NCBI GenBank assembly: GCA_037127915.1 | Contig: JBAXXL010000002.1 | Coordinates: 62,001 to 126,000 of the forward strand | From: JBAXXL01 sp037127915 | Lineage (GTDB): Bacteria; Bacteroidota; Ignavibacteria; Kapaibacteriales; UBA2268 | Length of the DNA: 64,000 nucleotides | Reading direction: 5' to 3' | Shown: piece by piece, positions 7,455 to 15,936 of the stretch | Numbering within the stretch: position 1 is the first letter of the stretch | Layout: the number at the start of each line of letters is the position of its first letter | Translations under genes and position numbers: made by a program | The notes under the pieces: generated by a model | What the model saw: the letters and a program-made list of their open reading frames with translations, nothing else | Told to the model about the DNA's origin: nothing | Database searches by the model: none

Positions 7455-8490
7455 AGTTTTCGAATTTTTCTTTAATTAATCGTTTGCTACGTTCCATTTC
7501 CGCAATCAATTCTGCTTCTGTCGGTAGAAACGGCATATATTTGGTGGCGAAAAGTTGTTTGCTATTGTTTAAAATACTGTATTTTACTATTGTTTCATCT
7601 TTCTCAGTACAAAGAATTATACCTATAGTCGGATTATCGCTTTCTTGTTTTTTTAGATCGTCAAACATTCGAATATACATATCCATTTGTCCGGTATCTT
7701 GATGAGTAAGTTTAGTTGTTTTTAAATCAAAAAGAACAAAACATTTGAGTAGATAATTGTAAAATACTAGATCAATATAAAAATGGCTGGTTTCGGTGCT
7801 GATTCTTAATTGTCTTTCAACAAATGAAAAACCTTTGCCTAATTCCAATAAAAAATGTTTCAGATTCTGAATTAAAGCTTTCTCAATATCTTGTTCCAAG
7901 GCTTGGGTAGGCTCTTCGATTTTTAAAAAATCAAAAACCCAAGGTTCTTTAATGAAATCTTCAAGCGTAGCTTTTTCAAAATCCTGGCTAATTAACACCG
8001 AACCTTGCTTATATTGAGTTGAGAGAAGCCGTTCGTAATAGAAAGTGGTAATGTTTCTATCAAGAACTCGTACACTCCAATTTTGTTCGAAGCATTCCTT
8101 TAAATAATAATAACGAGCATTTTCATTTTGTAATCTCATTATTAATCTATTATGGCTCCAAGTCAATTTGCTACACAGTGTGTAGCAAATTGAGTTTTCA
8201 GGATAAGTAATATAAAACTGTCTGAAATTACGTAGGTTAGCTGAAGAGAAGCCTTTCCCAAATTCTGTGGTTAAAGCAATAGATAAATTCTTTAAAATTG
8301 CCTCACCATAATTTGCTTTGTGTTCACCTTGTTGCTCTTCCTCAACAATTCTTTTTCCCATTAGCCAATAAGCTTCTACCATGGCAGTATTTATTGCGCT
8401 ATAGGCTTTTTGTCTTGCAGTTTGTAAAATCTGTAAAACATCACTATATAGAGATGTTTCTTGTTTTAGAGGTTTCTCACTGTTTGTCAT
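7444..8490 (-). CDS. DUF1016 (YhcG-type) PD-(D/E)XK nuclease-family protein
   Basis: Residues ~10-160 of this 348-residue protein match the DUF1016 N-terminal region (AYWLMGKRIVEEEQQG, YGEAILKNLS, FGKGFSSANLRNFRQFY, LTWSHNRLI). Residues ~185-340 match the nuclease domain, with HFYIDLVFYNYLLKCFVLFDLKT supplying the D...(D/E)-x-K core of PD-(D/E)XK enzymes. Such proteins are thought to act on DNA or on recombination structures; no precise role is established from sequence. A paralogue lies at 15937-16980. The gene overlaps the ADP-ribosylglycohydrolase gene. A perfect 15-bp palindrome lies within codons for NSICYTLCSKL (8163-8193). A nuclease joined to an ADP-ribosyl hydrolase suggests defence or DNA damage, but that is inference. 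Confidence 0.9.
   Translation of the reverse strand: MTNSEKPLKQETSLYSDVLQILQTARQKAYSAINTAMVEAYWLMGKRIVEEEQQGEHKANYGEAILKNLSIALTTEFGKGFSSANLRNFRQFYITYPENSICYTLCSKLTWSHNRLIMRLQNENARYYYLKECFEQNWSVRVLDRNITTFYYERLLSTQYKQGSVLISQDFEKATLEDFIKEPWVFDFLKIEEPTQALEQDIEKALIQNLKHFLLELGKGFSFVERQLRISTETSHFYIDLVFYNYLLKCFVLFDLKTTKLTHQDTGQMDMYIRMFDDLKKQESDNPTIGIILCTEKDETIVKYSILNNSKQLFATKYMPFLPTEAELIAEMERSKRLIKEKFENYAK
8163..8193. repeat. perfect palindrome inside the first DUF1016 gene
   Basis: The arms TCAATTTGCTACACA (8163-8177) and TGTGTAGCAAATTGA (8179-8193) are exact reverse complements around one G. The palindrome lies in coding sequence for ICYTLCSKL. The homologous codons of the second DUF1016 gene hold another perfect palindrome with different bases (16668-16692). 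Confidence 0.9.
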
Positions 8491-8601
8491 AATAATTCCA
8501 AAAAAATACCAAATTAGTCCGAATTATCTTTATTTCAATTATCCAATATTTCTAAAATAATCAAAATTATATAAACAGCCTCTTTTTATGAATTAATAAT
8601 T

Positions 8602-9102
8602 TTATTTTTTTTCTTTACTCAATCTAACGTCAACCATAGGAAACTTATCAATGGTTTCTTCCATTTGGAAAAGTGAGCCTTTTAGCGTATTGTTTTCCAA
8701 ATTCAGCGGCATACTTATAGTTTTATTTTTAATTGCATCTTCTGGGAAAATTGGTCCAACGAGTTTTCCTTTAATCACAAAATCGGTTTTTAAATTTAAC
8801 GTTCTCCCTATCCAACCTCGGTTCTTATATACCACACATCCTTCAAAAGTGGCAGTTCCTAAAGTGCCTGTTAGTTTTCCGTCAGAATATATGATAATAT
8901 TAAAATTCAAAGCACCAGGAGATTTAGTAAAATTATATTTCCCATTAGTTTGTGTTCTAACCACAACTAAATGCTTTCCTGACCAATTGCCGACGATAGA
9001 TTGTGGAGGAGTCCAATTCGTGGCAGATTCGGAATTTTGCTGAGTTAAAAAAAGTAATAGAACTATAGCAATTAGTGTCATATTAAAAGATTTTGCATTC
9101 AT
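8602..9102 (-). CDS. secreted protein of unknown function
   Basis: This 166-residue protein starts at the ATG at 9102 with signal peptide MNAKSFNMTLIAIVLLLFL and a probable cleavage after the Ser/Ala stretch near residue 27. The mature protein reads as an all-beta domain with GNWSGKHLVVVR, YSDGKLTGTLG, KGKLVGPIFPE and LENNTLKGSLFQ. This resembles the lipocalin-like or repeat-strand proteins in which a G-x-W begins the fold, but the match is too weak to name. An earlier in-frame ATG at 9165 would add 21 residues without a signal and overlap the next gene. The upstream membrane-protein gene ends 31 bases before this start. Confidence 0.65.
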   Translation of the reverse strand: MNAKSFNMTLIAIVLLLFLTQQNSESATNWTPPQSIVGNWSGKHLVVVRTQTNGKYNFTKSPGALNFNIIIYSDGKLTGTLGTATFEGCVVYKNRGWIGRTLNLKTDFVIKGKLVGPIFPEDAIKNKTISMPLNLENNTLKGSLFQMEETIDKFPMVDVRLSKEKK

Positions 9103-9133
9103 TAGGGTGCTTCTTAGGTTAATAATAAAATGT

Positions 9134-9319
9134 TTATTTTGTTTTAGTTTTTTGAATGGTAGCAATAATATATACTATGTTTAGTACAACTGAAAGGCCC
9201 ATCAAGAATCCTTCAATGAAATCGAGTGAACTATTTGATGGAAGGAATTTATCCATCAAAATTGCAATTGCAAGCAGTATTAGACCAATCGGCATTGTTA
9301 ATAGTTTATTAATTCTCAT
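9134..9319 (-). CDS. small 61-residue membrane protein
   Basis: The product has two hydrophobic helices (about residues 7-24 and 35-54), a short loop with KFLPSNSSLDF and a basic tail IQKTKTK. The ATG at 9319 is preceded by AGAGG at a usable distance. It lies in a run of minus-strand genes between a NimA-like flavoprotein (21 bases upstream) and a secreted protein (31 bases downstream). No family is recognised. The spacing and hydrophobic pattern make it likely to be real. Confidence 0.6.
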   Translation of the reverse strand: MRINKLLTMPIGLILLAIAILMDKFLPSNSSLDFIEGFLMGLSVVLNIVYIIATIQKTKTK

Positions 9320-9340
9320 TTTTATTACCTCTAATATTTA

Positions 9341-9808
9341 TTATTCCCAATCACCGGATTGTTTACCGGTTATTTGTTCTATATTTAATCTTAAAATTAC
9401 GATTGCTTCGACATTGCTTTTTTTATAAATGTTGTTTTCACTTTTTCCGTGTTGTTTCATTATTACATCCAAACCGGCTTGTTTTTGATCAAAGTCGGTA
9501 ATTATATCCATCGTTCCATAACCAATGAGTGAGCGATAATTAATTGACCAATCACAGGACATATCACCTTTAATTAAATCACCTTCAACGTCAATTTCAA
9601 AACAAACTTTATTATTGAGTTTAAGGAGTTCAATCTTTTTGCCAATGGGTGCGGAATGTATGTAAAGGGCGTCATTATGATATCCATAATTCAAGGGAAC
9701 TATATATGGTTTGCCCCCATCCATCATTACAACTCTGCAAATTAGCGATGTTGAAAGGATTTTATCTATTGTCTTTCTATCCGTGATTTCTCTGTCTTTT
9801 CTGCGCAT
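9341..9808 (-). CDS. pyridoxamine 5'-phosphate oxidase-like flavoprotein (NimA-type)
   Basis: This 155-residue split-barrel FMN-binding protein is of the NimA/pyridoxamine-phosphate-oxidase-like group. Visible hallmarks are MRRKDREITD at the start, CRVVMMDGGKPYIVPLNYGYHNDALYIHSA in the first barrel strands, GKKIELLKLNNKVCFEID, the SINYRSLIGYGTM strand and a C-terminal LNIEQITGKQSGDW. Members include 5-nitroimidazole reductases that inactivate the drug, but most act on unknown substrates, so resistance should not be assumed. It starts 8 bases after the stop of the DUF6544-like gene and probably shares its transcript. Confidence 0.85.
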   Translation of the reverse strand: MRRKDREITDRKTIDKILSTSLICRVVMMDGGKPYIVPLNYGYHNDALYIHSAPIGKKIELLKLNNKVCFEIDVEGDLIKGDMSCDWSINYRSLIGYGTMDIITDFDQKQAGLDVIMKQHGKSENNIYKKSNVEAIVILRLNIEQITGKQSGDWE

Positions 9809-9816
9809 AAATATCC

Positions 9817-10668
9817 TTATTCTTTGTATTCTTTACAGTTATATTCAATTTCTTTAAGTACAAATTCACCGTAGGAAAAATCGCCATCCAATCTATTAAA
9901 TATTTCTGAAGCTGTAGTAGGTATTCTGCTTCCGTTAATTGATTTGTATGTACTAATCGGTGCTGACCAAGGACAGGATTTATATATTTTGCCATCATTA
10001 GTTTCGAACCGGTCGTTACTTGTTACATTTATCAATTCACCTTTTTCGTTAAAGATAAGGATAGCACTGATTTTATTTTTGCCGTTTGAGAATTTTGCTT
10101 TTACTTTCAGAGGGTCGATCGTTTCCCATTGAATATTTTTACTAATTAATGTTGCCGGAGCTAAACTGCACATATCATCAAATACTGTTACTGTTTCTGC
10201 TTGATTAAGTTCCGGTCCTTTGGTATCTAATATGGTAAACATACCAGCAAATATCATTTTCATAATAGCCGTTCCATCTTTATACAAATGAATACCGGTT
10301 ATGGGTAATCCCATTTTTGAAGCTTTGATGTAGAAAATTCTGGTTGGTTTATCAAAAAAAGTATATTGCTCAGAGGAAAACGGCAGCCATTTTTCCTCGG
10401 GGCTGGTGCGAATCCTACCCGTGAATTTCATTCTGACATTAAAAACTTTTTCTTTACCAACAACACCACAATATATGAGATATTTTTGAACAATGGGGGG
10501 TAAAGGATCTAAGTCTTTTTGAGTTATAATTCCGGGGTTTTGTGTACTGATTCTATTTAAACCAATTTTAACTTCTTTTTTATAAATATCTCGCATACTT
10601 TCCGAATAAGCTTTCGAAAAGGAAAGAAATAATATTAATAAGATGATATGTGAAATTTTGGTTTTCAT
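9817..10668 (-). CDS. secreted DUF6544-like protein
   Basis: This 283-residue protein begins with the signal peptide MKTKISHIILLILFLSFSKAYS. The phrase LDPLPPIVQKYLIYCGVVGKEKVFNVRMKFTGRIR and the later LYKDGTAIMKM, FDDMCSLAPATLI and IPTTASEIFNRL fit the family I know as DUF6544 (LP-x-x-V-x-x-Y-L followed by a beta-rich lipid-binding-like fold). The name is given from memory and has moderate certainty. No catalytic site is evident. It lies upstream of the NimA-like gene by 8 bases. The role is unknown; an envelope or periplasmic location is inferred. Confidence 0.65.
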   Translation of the reverse strand: MKTKISHIILLILFLSFSKAYSESMRDIYKKEVKIGLNRISTQNPGIITQKDLDPLPPIVQKYLIYCGVVGKEKVFNVRMKFTGRIRTSPEEKWLPFSSEQYTFFDKPTRIFYIKASKMGLPITGIHLYKDGTAIMKMIFAGMFTILDTKGPELNQAETVTVFDDMCSLAPATLISKNIQWETIDPLKVKAKFSNGKNKISAILIFNEKGELINVTSNDRFETNDGKIYKSCPWSAPISTYKSINGSRIPTTASEIFNRLDGDFSYGEFVLKEIEYNCKEYKE

Positions 10669-10771
10669 AGTCCTTAAATCGCCATTGAATTTAAGCTGTT
10701 TAAATTTTTGAAATATATTAATTATAGTTTAAATTACGAATGTTTTGGTAATTTGTTCAGTGTATTTTGTT

Positions 10772-11179
10772 TTATTCAGGTTGAATATAATTCATATCCA
10801 TCCAGCCTACTTCCCAGATATGTCCGTCCAAATCGCTGAAAGGCCTGCTGTACATAAAACCCAAATCTTGAGTTTCACGAGATTCTGTAGCACCCAATGC
10901 CAATGCTTTATCAACCATTTCATTAACCTCATCTTTAGTATCTTTCATTATTGCACAAAGAACCTCTGTACTTTTATGAGCATCAACCAATTCTTTTCTT
11001 GTGAATTCTTTGAAAAACTTTTCAACCAATAGCATAGCGTAGGCGTCTTCATTGATTATCATACAAGCCGCATTTTCATCAGTGAATTGATAGTTGTACT
11101 TGAAACCTAGTTCTTTAAAGAACTCCATTGTTTTTGGTAAATCTTTTACTGCAAGATTTACGAATAATTTTGTTGCCAT
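10772..11179 (-). CDS. VOC-family protein (glyoxalase/bleomycin-resistance/dioxygenase fold)
   Basis: The 135-residue protein has the two beta-alpha-beta-beta-beta units of the vicinal oxygen chelate family. Visible are KLFVNLAVKDLPKTMEFFKELGF at the N-terminus, NEDAYAMLLVEKFF, then EMVDKALALGA and FSDLDGHIWEVGWMD at the C-terminus; the final Glu of HIWEVGW is the usual metal ligand. Single-domain members of this kind act as dimers on varied small molecules, and the sequence does not reveal the substrate. It lies 6 bases after the secreted small protein at 11186-11614. Confidence 0.85.
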   Translation of the reverse strand: MATKLFVNLAVKDLPKTMEFFKELGFKYNYQFTDENAACMIINEDAYAMLLVEKFFKEFTRKELVDAHKSTEVLCAIMKDTKDEVNEMVDKALALGATESRETQDLGFMYSRPFSDLDGHIWEVGWMDMNYIQPE

Positions 11180-11185
11180 ATTTTT

Positions 11186-11614
11186 TTACTCCTGTGGATT
11201 ATTAATAACTTGCTTTGATCGATTTGTATAATGGTTAGACGATTCCCGAATTTCATCAACTCGAGTTTTTGGGATTGATTCCATTTTTTTAGATTTTTTA
11301 AAACTTTTGTCTTTAGCTATAATATATATATGATTGTTTTTATTTACAATAGTATATAATTTTCCCGTCAATGTTGTATCTTTTTCTGCCGTATAGTGCA
11401 ATGTATCTATTGATTTGCAAATATAAGAATCTGTATAAAAATGGTTAAATTTTTCTACAGTAACAATATCTGCGGAACAATCTAATATTAAAGTGGTACT
11501 TGTAGGAAAAAAAAAGACTTCTCTCAAAAAATAACCGGATAGTTTGTTTTGCGATTGTGCGGAACAGCAAATTGATAATAACGAAACAAGAATGATAATT
11601 AATGAAGTTTTCAT
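11186..11614 (-). CDS. small secreted protein of unknown function
   Basis: This 142-residue protein has the signal peptide MKTSLIIILVSLLSICCSAQSQ; the CCS could also be read as a lipobox (LLSIC-C). The mature region is beta-rich for ~80 residues (LHYTAEKDTTLTGKLYTIVNKNNHIYIIAK) and then basic, with KKSKKMESIPKTRVDEIRES. It overlaps nothing and is followed after 6 bases by the VOC gene. I do not recognise it. Confidence 0.6.
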   Translation of the reverse strand: MKTSLIIILVSLLSICCSAQSQNKLSGYFLREVFFFPTSTTLILDCSADIVTVEKFNHFYTDSYICKSIDTLHYTAEKDTTLTGKLYTIVNKNNHIYIIAKDKSFKKSKKMESIPKTRVDEIRESSNHYTNRSKQVINNPQE

Positions 11615-11754
11615 AGAAATTACTTAAAATTAATTTATTTACAAAATTCAATTTTCTATATCAAAAATACAAATAATTATTATATTCGGAGTAATATTTG
11701 ATGTTTTTGAAACAAATAAAAACCAAAGTCAAATATTTCTAAAAATCACATTTA

Positions 11755-12195
11755 TCAAGTGTTATTTTCTGATAAAGTTAAGTCCTCTTGTTCTTTTGTA
11801 TTAGGTATCAATGATATATGAATACTGACAATTATGGCAACCGTAAAAAGAACAATCTTAATTATTTTACTATCGATAACAAAGATAATAGAGAATAATA
11901 TTGAAGCAAATAAAATTGCTATTGTTATAATCTTTACTTTTAGCGGTAAACCTTTTTTTTCGATATAGTTCTTTAGATACTTGCCAATATATTTATTATC
12001 AATAAGCCAATGATACAATCGTTTTGAACTTCGAGCAAATAATGCAATAGATAGCAAAAGGAATGGAGTAGTCGGCAATAGAGGAACAAAAATACCAACT
12101 ATTCCTAAGCATAAAAATAATAATCCACAGAAAAAGAGAATAGCTCTTATTAGACTATTATTATTGATATCTACATTATGAGGTTCCAAAATCAT
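11755..12195 (-). CDS. DUF454 (YbaN-like) inner-membrane protein
   Basis: This 146-residue protein fits DUF454: a first helix with ILFFCGLLFLCLGIVGIFVP, the family signature LLPTTPFLLLSIALFARSSKRLYHWLIDNKYIGKYLKNY, then KKGLPLKVKIITIAILF and two more hydrophobic segments. Four transmembrane helices are expected. The biochemical role of this widespread family is not known. It follows the acetate transporter gene on the same strand, but a strong terminator at 12214-12243 separates the two. Confidence 0.85.
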   Translation of the reverse strand: MILEPHNVDINNNSLIRAILFFCGLLFLCLGIVGIFVPLLPTTPFLLLSIALFARSSKRLYHWLIDNKYIGKYLKNYIEKKGLPLKVKIITIAILFASILFSIIFVIDSKIIKIVLFTVAIIVSIHISLIPNTKEQEDLTLSENNT

Positions 12196-12213
12196 TTACC
12201 TTTTTTATAACAT

Positions 12214-12243
12214 TTAAAAAAAAGGCGAGTTTTGAACCCGCCC
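12214..12243 (-). terminator. intrinsic terminator of the acetate transporter gene
   Basis: On the minus strand GGCGGGTT (12242-12235) and AACTCGCC (12231-12224) form an 8-bp stem with one G-U pair and a 3-base loop, followed by a run of eight T. It starts 23 bases past the stop of the transporter gene. Confidence 0.85.
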
Positions 12244-12265
12244 TTGTAAAAAATACACAACAAAG

Positions 12266-12844
12266 CTATGCAACAGTTTTTTTCAAAAACGGCTTACCGG
12301 TTTTTAGTATTTCTCTTCCTGCAAGGTCGTTAATAATAATTGCCGCCATCATATACCAAGCGGATAATGCGCAGATAATTAGTTCATATCCGGCGACTAC
12401 ATTCATAATAGGGTTTCCAAAATGACCAAGATCTAAAAGAATAAAACCCAAAAGCAATGTTGCAAAGGTAAAAGTCATTGCTTTATGAATGAACAATGTA
12501 CCTATAGTATAAATAGCTGTTAATATTGTCCAGCCAACAAGATACCAACCCACATCAGTAGGTGATGATTTATAAACTTCGAAGAAGTTTAATAGCCAGA
12601 TAATTCCTAAGCCAATCCAAAAAGAACCATAGCTTGCAAAAGCGGCAAACCCGAAGTTGTTTCCGGTTTTTTGTTCCATAAATCCGGCTATTAATTGCGC
12701 TATGCCGCCAAAAATTATTCCCATAGCCAAAACAGGACCTAGCCCGCAAATTCCAATATTGTGGAACTGTAATAATAAAGTGGTCATTCCAAATCCTGCT
12801 AATCCCACTACAGCAGGGTTCCCTAATTTAATGTTGTTGCTCAT
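12266..12844 (-). CDS. satP: acetate uptake transporter (SatP / GPR1-FUN34-YaaH family)
   Basis: This 192-residue protein has six predicted transmembrane helices. It carries the family signature NPAVVGLAGFGMTTLLLQFHNIG near residues 8-30 (usually NPAPLGL), MGIIFGGIAQLIAGFMEQKTGNNFGFAAFASYGSFWIGLGI, and a late HFGN segment. The family moves acetate and succinate across the inner membrane, mostly as proton symport. No acetate-activating gene is adjacent, so it stands alone with its own terminator. The assignment to the family is secure; the exact substrate is inferred. Confidence 0.92.
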   Translation of the reverse strand: MSNNIKLGNPAVVGLAGFGMTTLLLQFHNIGICGLGPVLAMGIIFGGIAQLIAGFMEQKTGNNFGFAAFASYGSFWIGLGIIWLLNFFEVYKSSPTDVGWYLVGWTILTAIYTIGTLFIHKAMTFTFATLLLGFILLDLGHFGNPIMNVVAGYELIICALSAWYMMAAIIINDLAGREILKTGKPFLKKTVA

Positions 12845-13033
12845 AGTACTATAGATTTCCTATATTAAGTCGTTTATAAAATTTATAATTATTTTCAAGT
12901 TTTCATAAAAAAGCAAATTCTCATTAATATCACTTTTTAAAAAAAATAATATTAATCTAGTTTAAATATACTATTATTTTTAATATTAGATTCGTAGATA
13001 ATAGGGAATAATTAAAAAAAATGGATATTGCTA

Positions 13034-13549
13034 TTAAAAGCAATACCCAACGCTTATCCCAATAGGTATAAATAATATATTTTTCTCATGCATTGGTATT
13101 AATGGATAACATCCAAATATTCTAAAATTCAACTTCTTGGGTTTAAGAGGTTGGAACCGATACCCTAAAATCGGATATACTTGATAATGCTGAGTAATAT
13201 TTCCCTCAATTATAGTTCCGCCAACGCCCATTTCAATAAAATGCTTGCCTTTGCCGAAGTTAGCTGTAACATGATGTGGAATAGTAAAATACACATCTGG
13301 CTTATCGCAAGTACCCCAAACACAAATTTTAAACTCTTGGTTTAAACCGAATCCTACCTTTCCTGAAAAGAAAAAATCCGGTCTGTTCATAAATAAACCT
13401 TCGAAACCAAGATAGCTAATCGAAGCAGAGCCAAACATATTAATCGAAAAACTATTGAGTGGTCTTATTGTGGTTGAATCCAAATTCTTCTGAGCGAATA
13501 ATTGAGTGCTGGAAATTGCGAAGATAATCGCTAATATTAATATTTTCAT
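13034..13549 (-). CDS. small outer-membrane-like protein of unknown function
   Basis: This 171-residue protein has signal peptide MKILILAIIFAISSTQLFAQ (start at 13549; an ATG four codons earlier at 13561 is also possible). The mature part alternates short hydrophobic and polar strands (FSGKVGFGLNQEFKICVWG, FIEMGVGGTIIEGNI, YPILGYRFQPL) and ends IPIGISVGYCF with a terminal Phe, as in eight-stranded barrels. A CVWGTCDKPDVY motif could form a disulfide. The gene is 33 bases downstream of the Cache lipoprotein gene and could be co-transcribed. The function is unknown. Confidence 0.68.
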   Translation of the reverse strand: MKILILAIIFAISSTQLFAQKNLDSTTIRPLNSFSINMFGSASISYLGFEGLFMNRPDFFFSGKVGFGLNQEFKICVWGTCDKPDVYFTIPHHVTANFGKGKHFIEMGVGGTIIEGNITQHYQVYPILGYRFQPLKPKKLNFRIFGCYPLIPMHEKNILFIPIGISVGYCF

Positions 13550-13594
13550 AACATTCCTCAATTCAATATGTTAAACTTTTTTCAAAAGAAATCC

Positions 13595-14404
13595 TTATAC
13601 TCGCTCTTTCACAACGCAATACTTCCAAACTCTTCCATAGTACGATGAGGTTCTCCACCACACATTTTTGTAAACGGTTGTTTGCTTCGTTTTATCGAGA
13701 AACGAATAATAAGTTAGTCCATTATCGCTTTCAACAACATTATGCGCCGCGGCTATCAAAGTAGGAAATGCCTTATAAAGAGAATCAGTAAAAACATTGC
13801 GACCGACCTGTGTAGAATCAATATCGTAAATCATATTGCCGTTTGTTTCCATCACAAAAAAATCATCAACTTTGTTTAATACGTGGAGATCGGTATAATC
13901 TTTTAAAAATTTGTGCGGTTTAATTACAATGTTGACAGAACCAATCACAATTCCATTTTCAAGAATTGGAGCCGCAACCACAACTGCGTAGAACCCCTCA
14001 ACAACTTTGAAAAGTCCGCTCATTGCGTAGCTTTTGGTAGATTTCATTTGTAACGTATGTTCTTGCTGGCTAATATCAACACCCTCCGAATTGCTATATA
14101 ATCGTGGTTCAATAAAAGTTAAAACACCGCTTCCTTCGACATAGATGGCTTCTTCGACATTTGGATGTTTGGTTAGGAATAATTGCAATTCAGCTCTTAC
14201 GGTTCCTTCTTCGAAATTATTATTTTTCATAATAATGCCCGCCGCCGCCGCTTCTGAAAAAATTGAAGCAACAGCACTATCAGCTGACGCTTGCGCTTTT
14301 TTTAAAATTGTAATATTTTGATTTTCCGGTGTTGGTTCTATAGTTGATTCGCAAGAAATTAAAACTAAAGAAATTAAAAGGGACAATATTATTGTGTTTT
14401 TCAT
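13595..14404 (-). CDS. Cache-domain lipoprotein (stand-alone sensor)
   Basis: This 269-residue protein has signal sequence MKNTIILSLLISLVLISCES with lipobox LISC, so it should be a lipoprotein. Residues ~35-260 look like a double Cache sensor fold: a long N-terminal helix (LKKAQASADSAVASIFSEAAAAG), then AIYVEGSGVLTFIEPRLY, a GFYAVVVAAPILENGIVIGSVNIVI strand-loop, and DFFVMETNGNMIYDID with VGRNVFTD, typical of the second Cache lobe. Such domains normally sit outside chemoreceptors or histidine kinases; here no kinase or HAMP segment follows, so it probably binds a ligand and passes it to a partner protein. The partner is not evident in the window. Confidence 0.78.
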   Translation of the reverse strand: MKNTIILSLLISLVLISCESTIEPTPENQNITILKKAQASADSAVASIFSEAAAAGIIMKNNNFEEGTVRAELQLFLTKHPNVEEAIYVEGSGVLTFIEPRLYSNSEGVDISQQEHTLQMKSTKSYAMSGLFKVVEGFYAVVVAAPILENGIVIGSVNIVIKPHKFLKDYTDLHVLNKVDDFFVMETNGNMIYDIDSTQVGRNVFTDSLYKAFPTLIAAAHNVVESDNGLTYYSFLDKTKQTTVYKNVWWRTSSYYGRVWKYCVVKERV

Positions 14405-14462
14405 AATTAGACTTAAATTTGTTAAAAAAATAAAATAATGGACTGTTTTTAAAATACTTTTA

Positions 14463-14593
14463 TTGTCATTCCCTAAAAAAGAGAACGAACTGATTAGGAT
14501 ACTTTAATTGTCATTCCCGCGAAAGCGGGAATGCATTGATCTATAAATACTTGTGCATTGCTAATGGATTCCCGCTTTCGCTGGAATGACACT
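14463..14593. repeat. inverted pair of dispersed palindromic repeats
   Basis: GTCATTCCCGCGAAAGCGGGAAT at 14511-14533, itself a hairpin, is followed after ~38 bases by its inverted copy ATTCCCGCTTTCGCTGGAAT at 14572-14591, and a partial copy GTCATTCCC lies near 14465. Together they can fold into one large hairpin between the DUF2130 and Cache genes. Relatives of the same repeat occur at 26549 and 48615. Confidence 0.82.
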
Positions 14594-14620
14594 ATCCTTG
14601 ATAAATAAACATGTTTCATG

Positions 14621-15907
14621 TTATTCTGCTAATTCATATAATGTATCGGGTTCGCCGATTTGTTGTAAATTCGGTAACGAACTACCCGCTATACCTTGAA
14701 TAGACCCGATAAAATGGTTTGTATTCAAAAGAACTTTTTCGAGTTGTTTCTCGCGTTGCTTCCAGATTTTTTCCATTTGTTGTTTTTCTCTGATATAGCT
14801 TTGTTGTAATTCGGAAAAACCTTCGACAATCGCACCTACTTGGTTTCTAAATTCTGTACTAATTAAATAATCGTATAGCATCTGCATTTTTTCGCCCTTG
14901 TTGGTCTGTGACGAATAAGCATCATTTATTTTTATCAAACTTTCACGTAAAACAAGAGCTAATCCTTTGAAATTATTGAAAGAACAAATCCAGACTCCAT
15001 CCTTATAACCAATAGTCTCTATACCATCGGGTAACGCTTCCGATACAATAATGCAAATATCGGCTTTGGCGGCTACTGCATCTGTTTTCAATTTGCTGAT
15101 CCAATCACCGCCAAATGATTTAGTTCTTTTGCTTTCATACAAAATTGTACCGCAATCCACACCTAATTTATTTCGTACAGTATGCACTACATCGGCACCT
15201 TTAACACCTTTACCTACTGGAGAAATATTGTCGAAAGGGAAGAGCGAACCAAGGATTTCCTCTAACGCTAACTCTTGTACTTCACCCTGTAATTGCATTG
15301 AACCTTGTTCGGCTTTGCGTTGCATTTCTTCGGCAAGATGCTTTTGATCCTCTAATTGCTTTTTCAATTCCAAAATCTGCATAGCTGAACTTTCATCGGC
15401 AATACGTTGGATTTTGAGCTTTTCGTCTTTCAGCTTTTCCGAAAATTCACGTTCTTTTTCTAATTCCACTTGACCGCGGAGTTCATCCTTTTCGCGTTTT
15501 AATTTTTCGATTTCAGATTTGGTTTTATTCAATTCTTTGACTTGAATAGATTTTTGCTCGAGTTCTTTTTCCAAAGATTGGATTTGCTCGCTGGTTTCAT
15601 CTTTCAATTTTTCGCTGATGGATTTTTCGAGCTTTATTTTTTCGGCGTTGATTTTGGATTTTACAGCAGAATCTACCTCTTGCTGGAAGGATTCTTTATC
15701 CTTGGAGATTTGCTCTTTGTCTTTAGCAATCTGATCTTTCTCAGTTTGCAAAGCATCCAATTTCTTTTGATAATCTTTATCTTTCAAAGCACTCTGGGCT
15801 TCATATTCCTTTTTTAATTGTTCTTGCACTTGGTGATACAGAATATCACTAACATTTATTTCCGCCCCGCATTTCGGACAGCTTATTGAAGTATTATCTT
15901 TTGGCAT
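14621..15907 (-). CDS. DUF2130 protein (zinc-ribbon, coiled coil, nuclease-like domain)
   Basis: In this 428-residue protein residues 10-13 form a CPKC knuckle like that of other DUF2130 proteins. Residues ~28-210 are a long, highly charged coiled coil (repeated KEQISKDKES, LEKELEQKS). Residues ~210-400 are the DUF2130 domain with LEEILGSLFPFDNISPVGKGVKGADVVHTV and GTILYESKRTKSFGGDWI. The D followed by E-S-K fits a PD-(D/E)XK nuclease core, and the shape resembles RmuC-type proteins. The precise function is not established. It is followed on its transcript by no close gene and preceded, 29 bases upstream, by the second DUF1016 nuclease gene. Confidence 0.88.
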   Translation of the reverse strand: MPKDNTSISCPKCGAEINVSDILYHQVQEQLKKEYEAQSALKDKDYQKKLDALQTEKDQIAKDKEQISKDKESFQQEVDSAVKSKINAEKIKLEKSISEKLKDETSEQIQSLEKELEQKSIQVKELNKTKSEIEKLKREKDELRGQVELEKEREFSEKLKDEKLKIQRIADESSAMQILELKKQLEDQKHLAEEMQRKAEQGSMQLQGEVQELALEEILGSLFPFDNISPVGKGVKGADVVHTVRNKLGVDCGTILYESKRTKSFGGDWISKLKTDAVAAKADICIIVSEALPDGIETIGYKDGVWICSFNNFKGLALVLRESLIKINDAYSSQTNKGEKMQMLYDYLISTEFRNQVGAIVEGFSELQQSYIREKQQMEKIWKQREKQLEKVLLNTNHFIGSIQGIAGSSLPNLQQIGEPDTLYELAE

Positions 15908-15936
15908 AGTTATGCTTTGTTTTAATTGTTAAAAAA

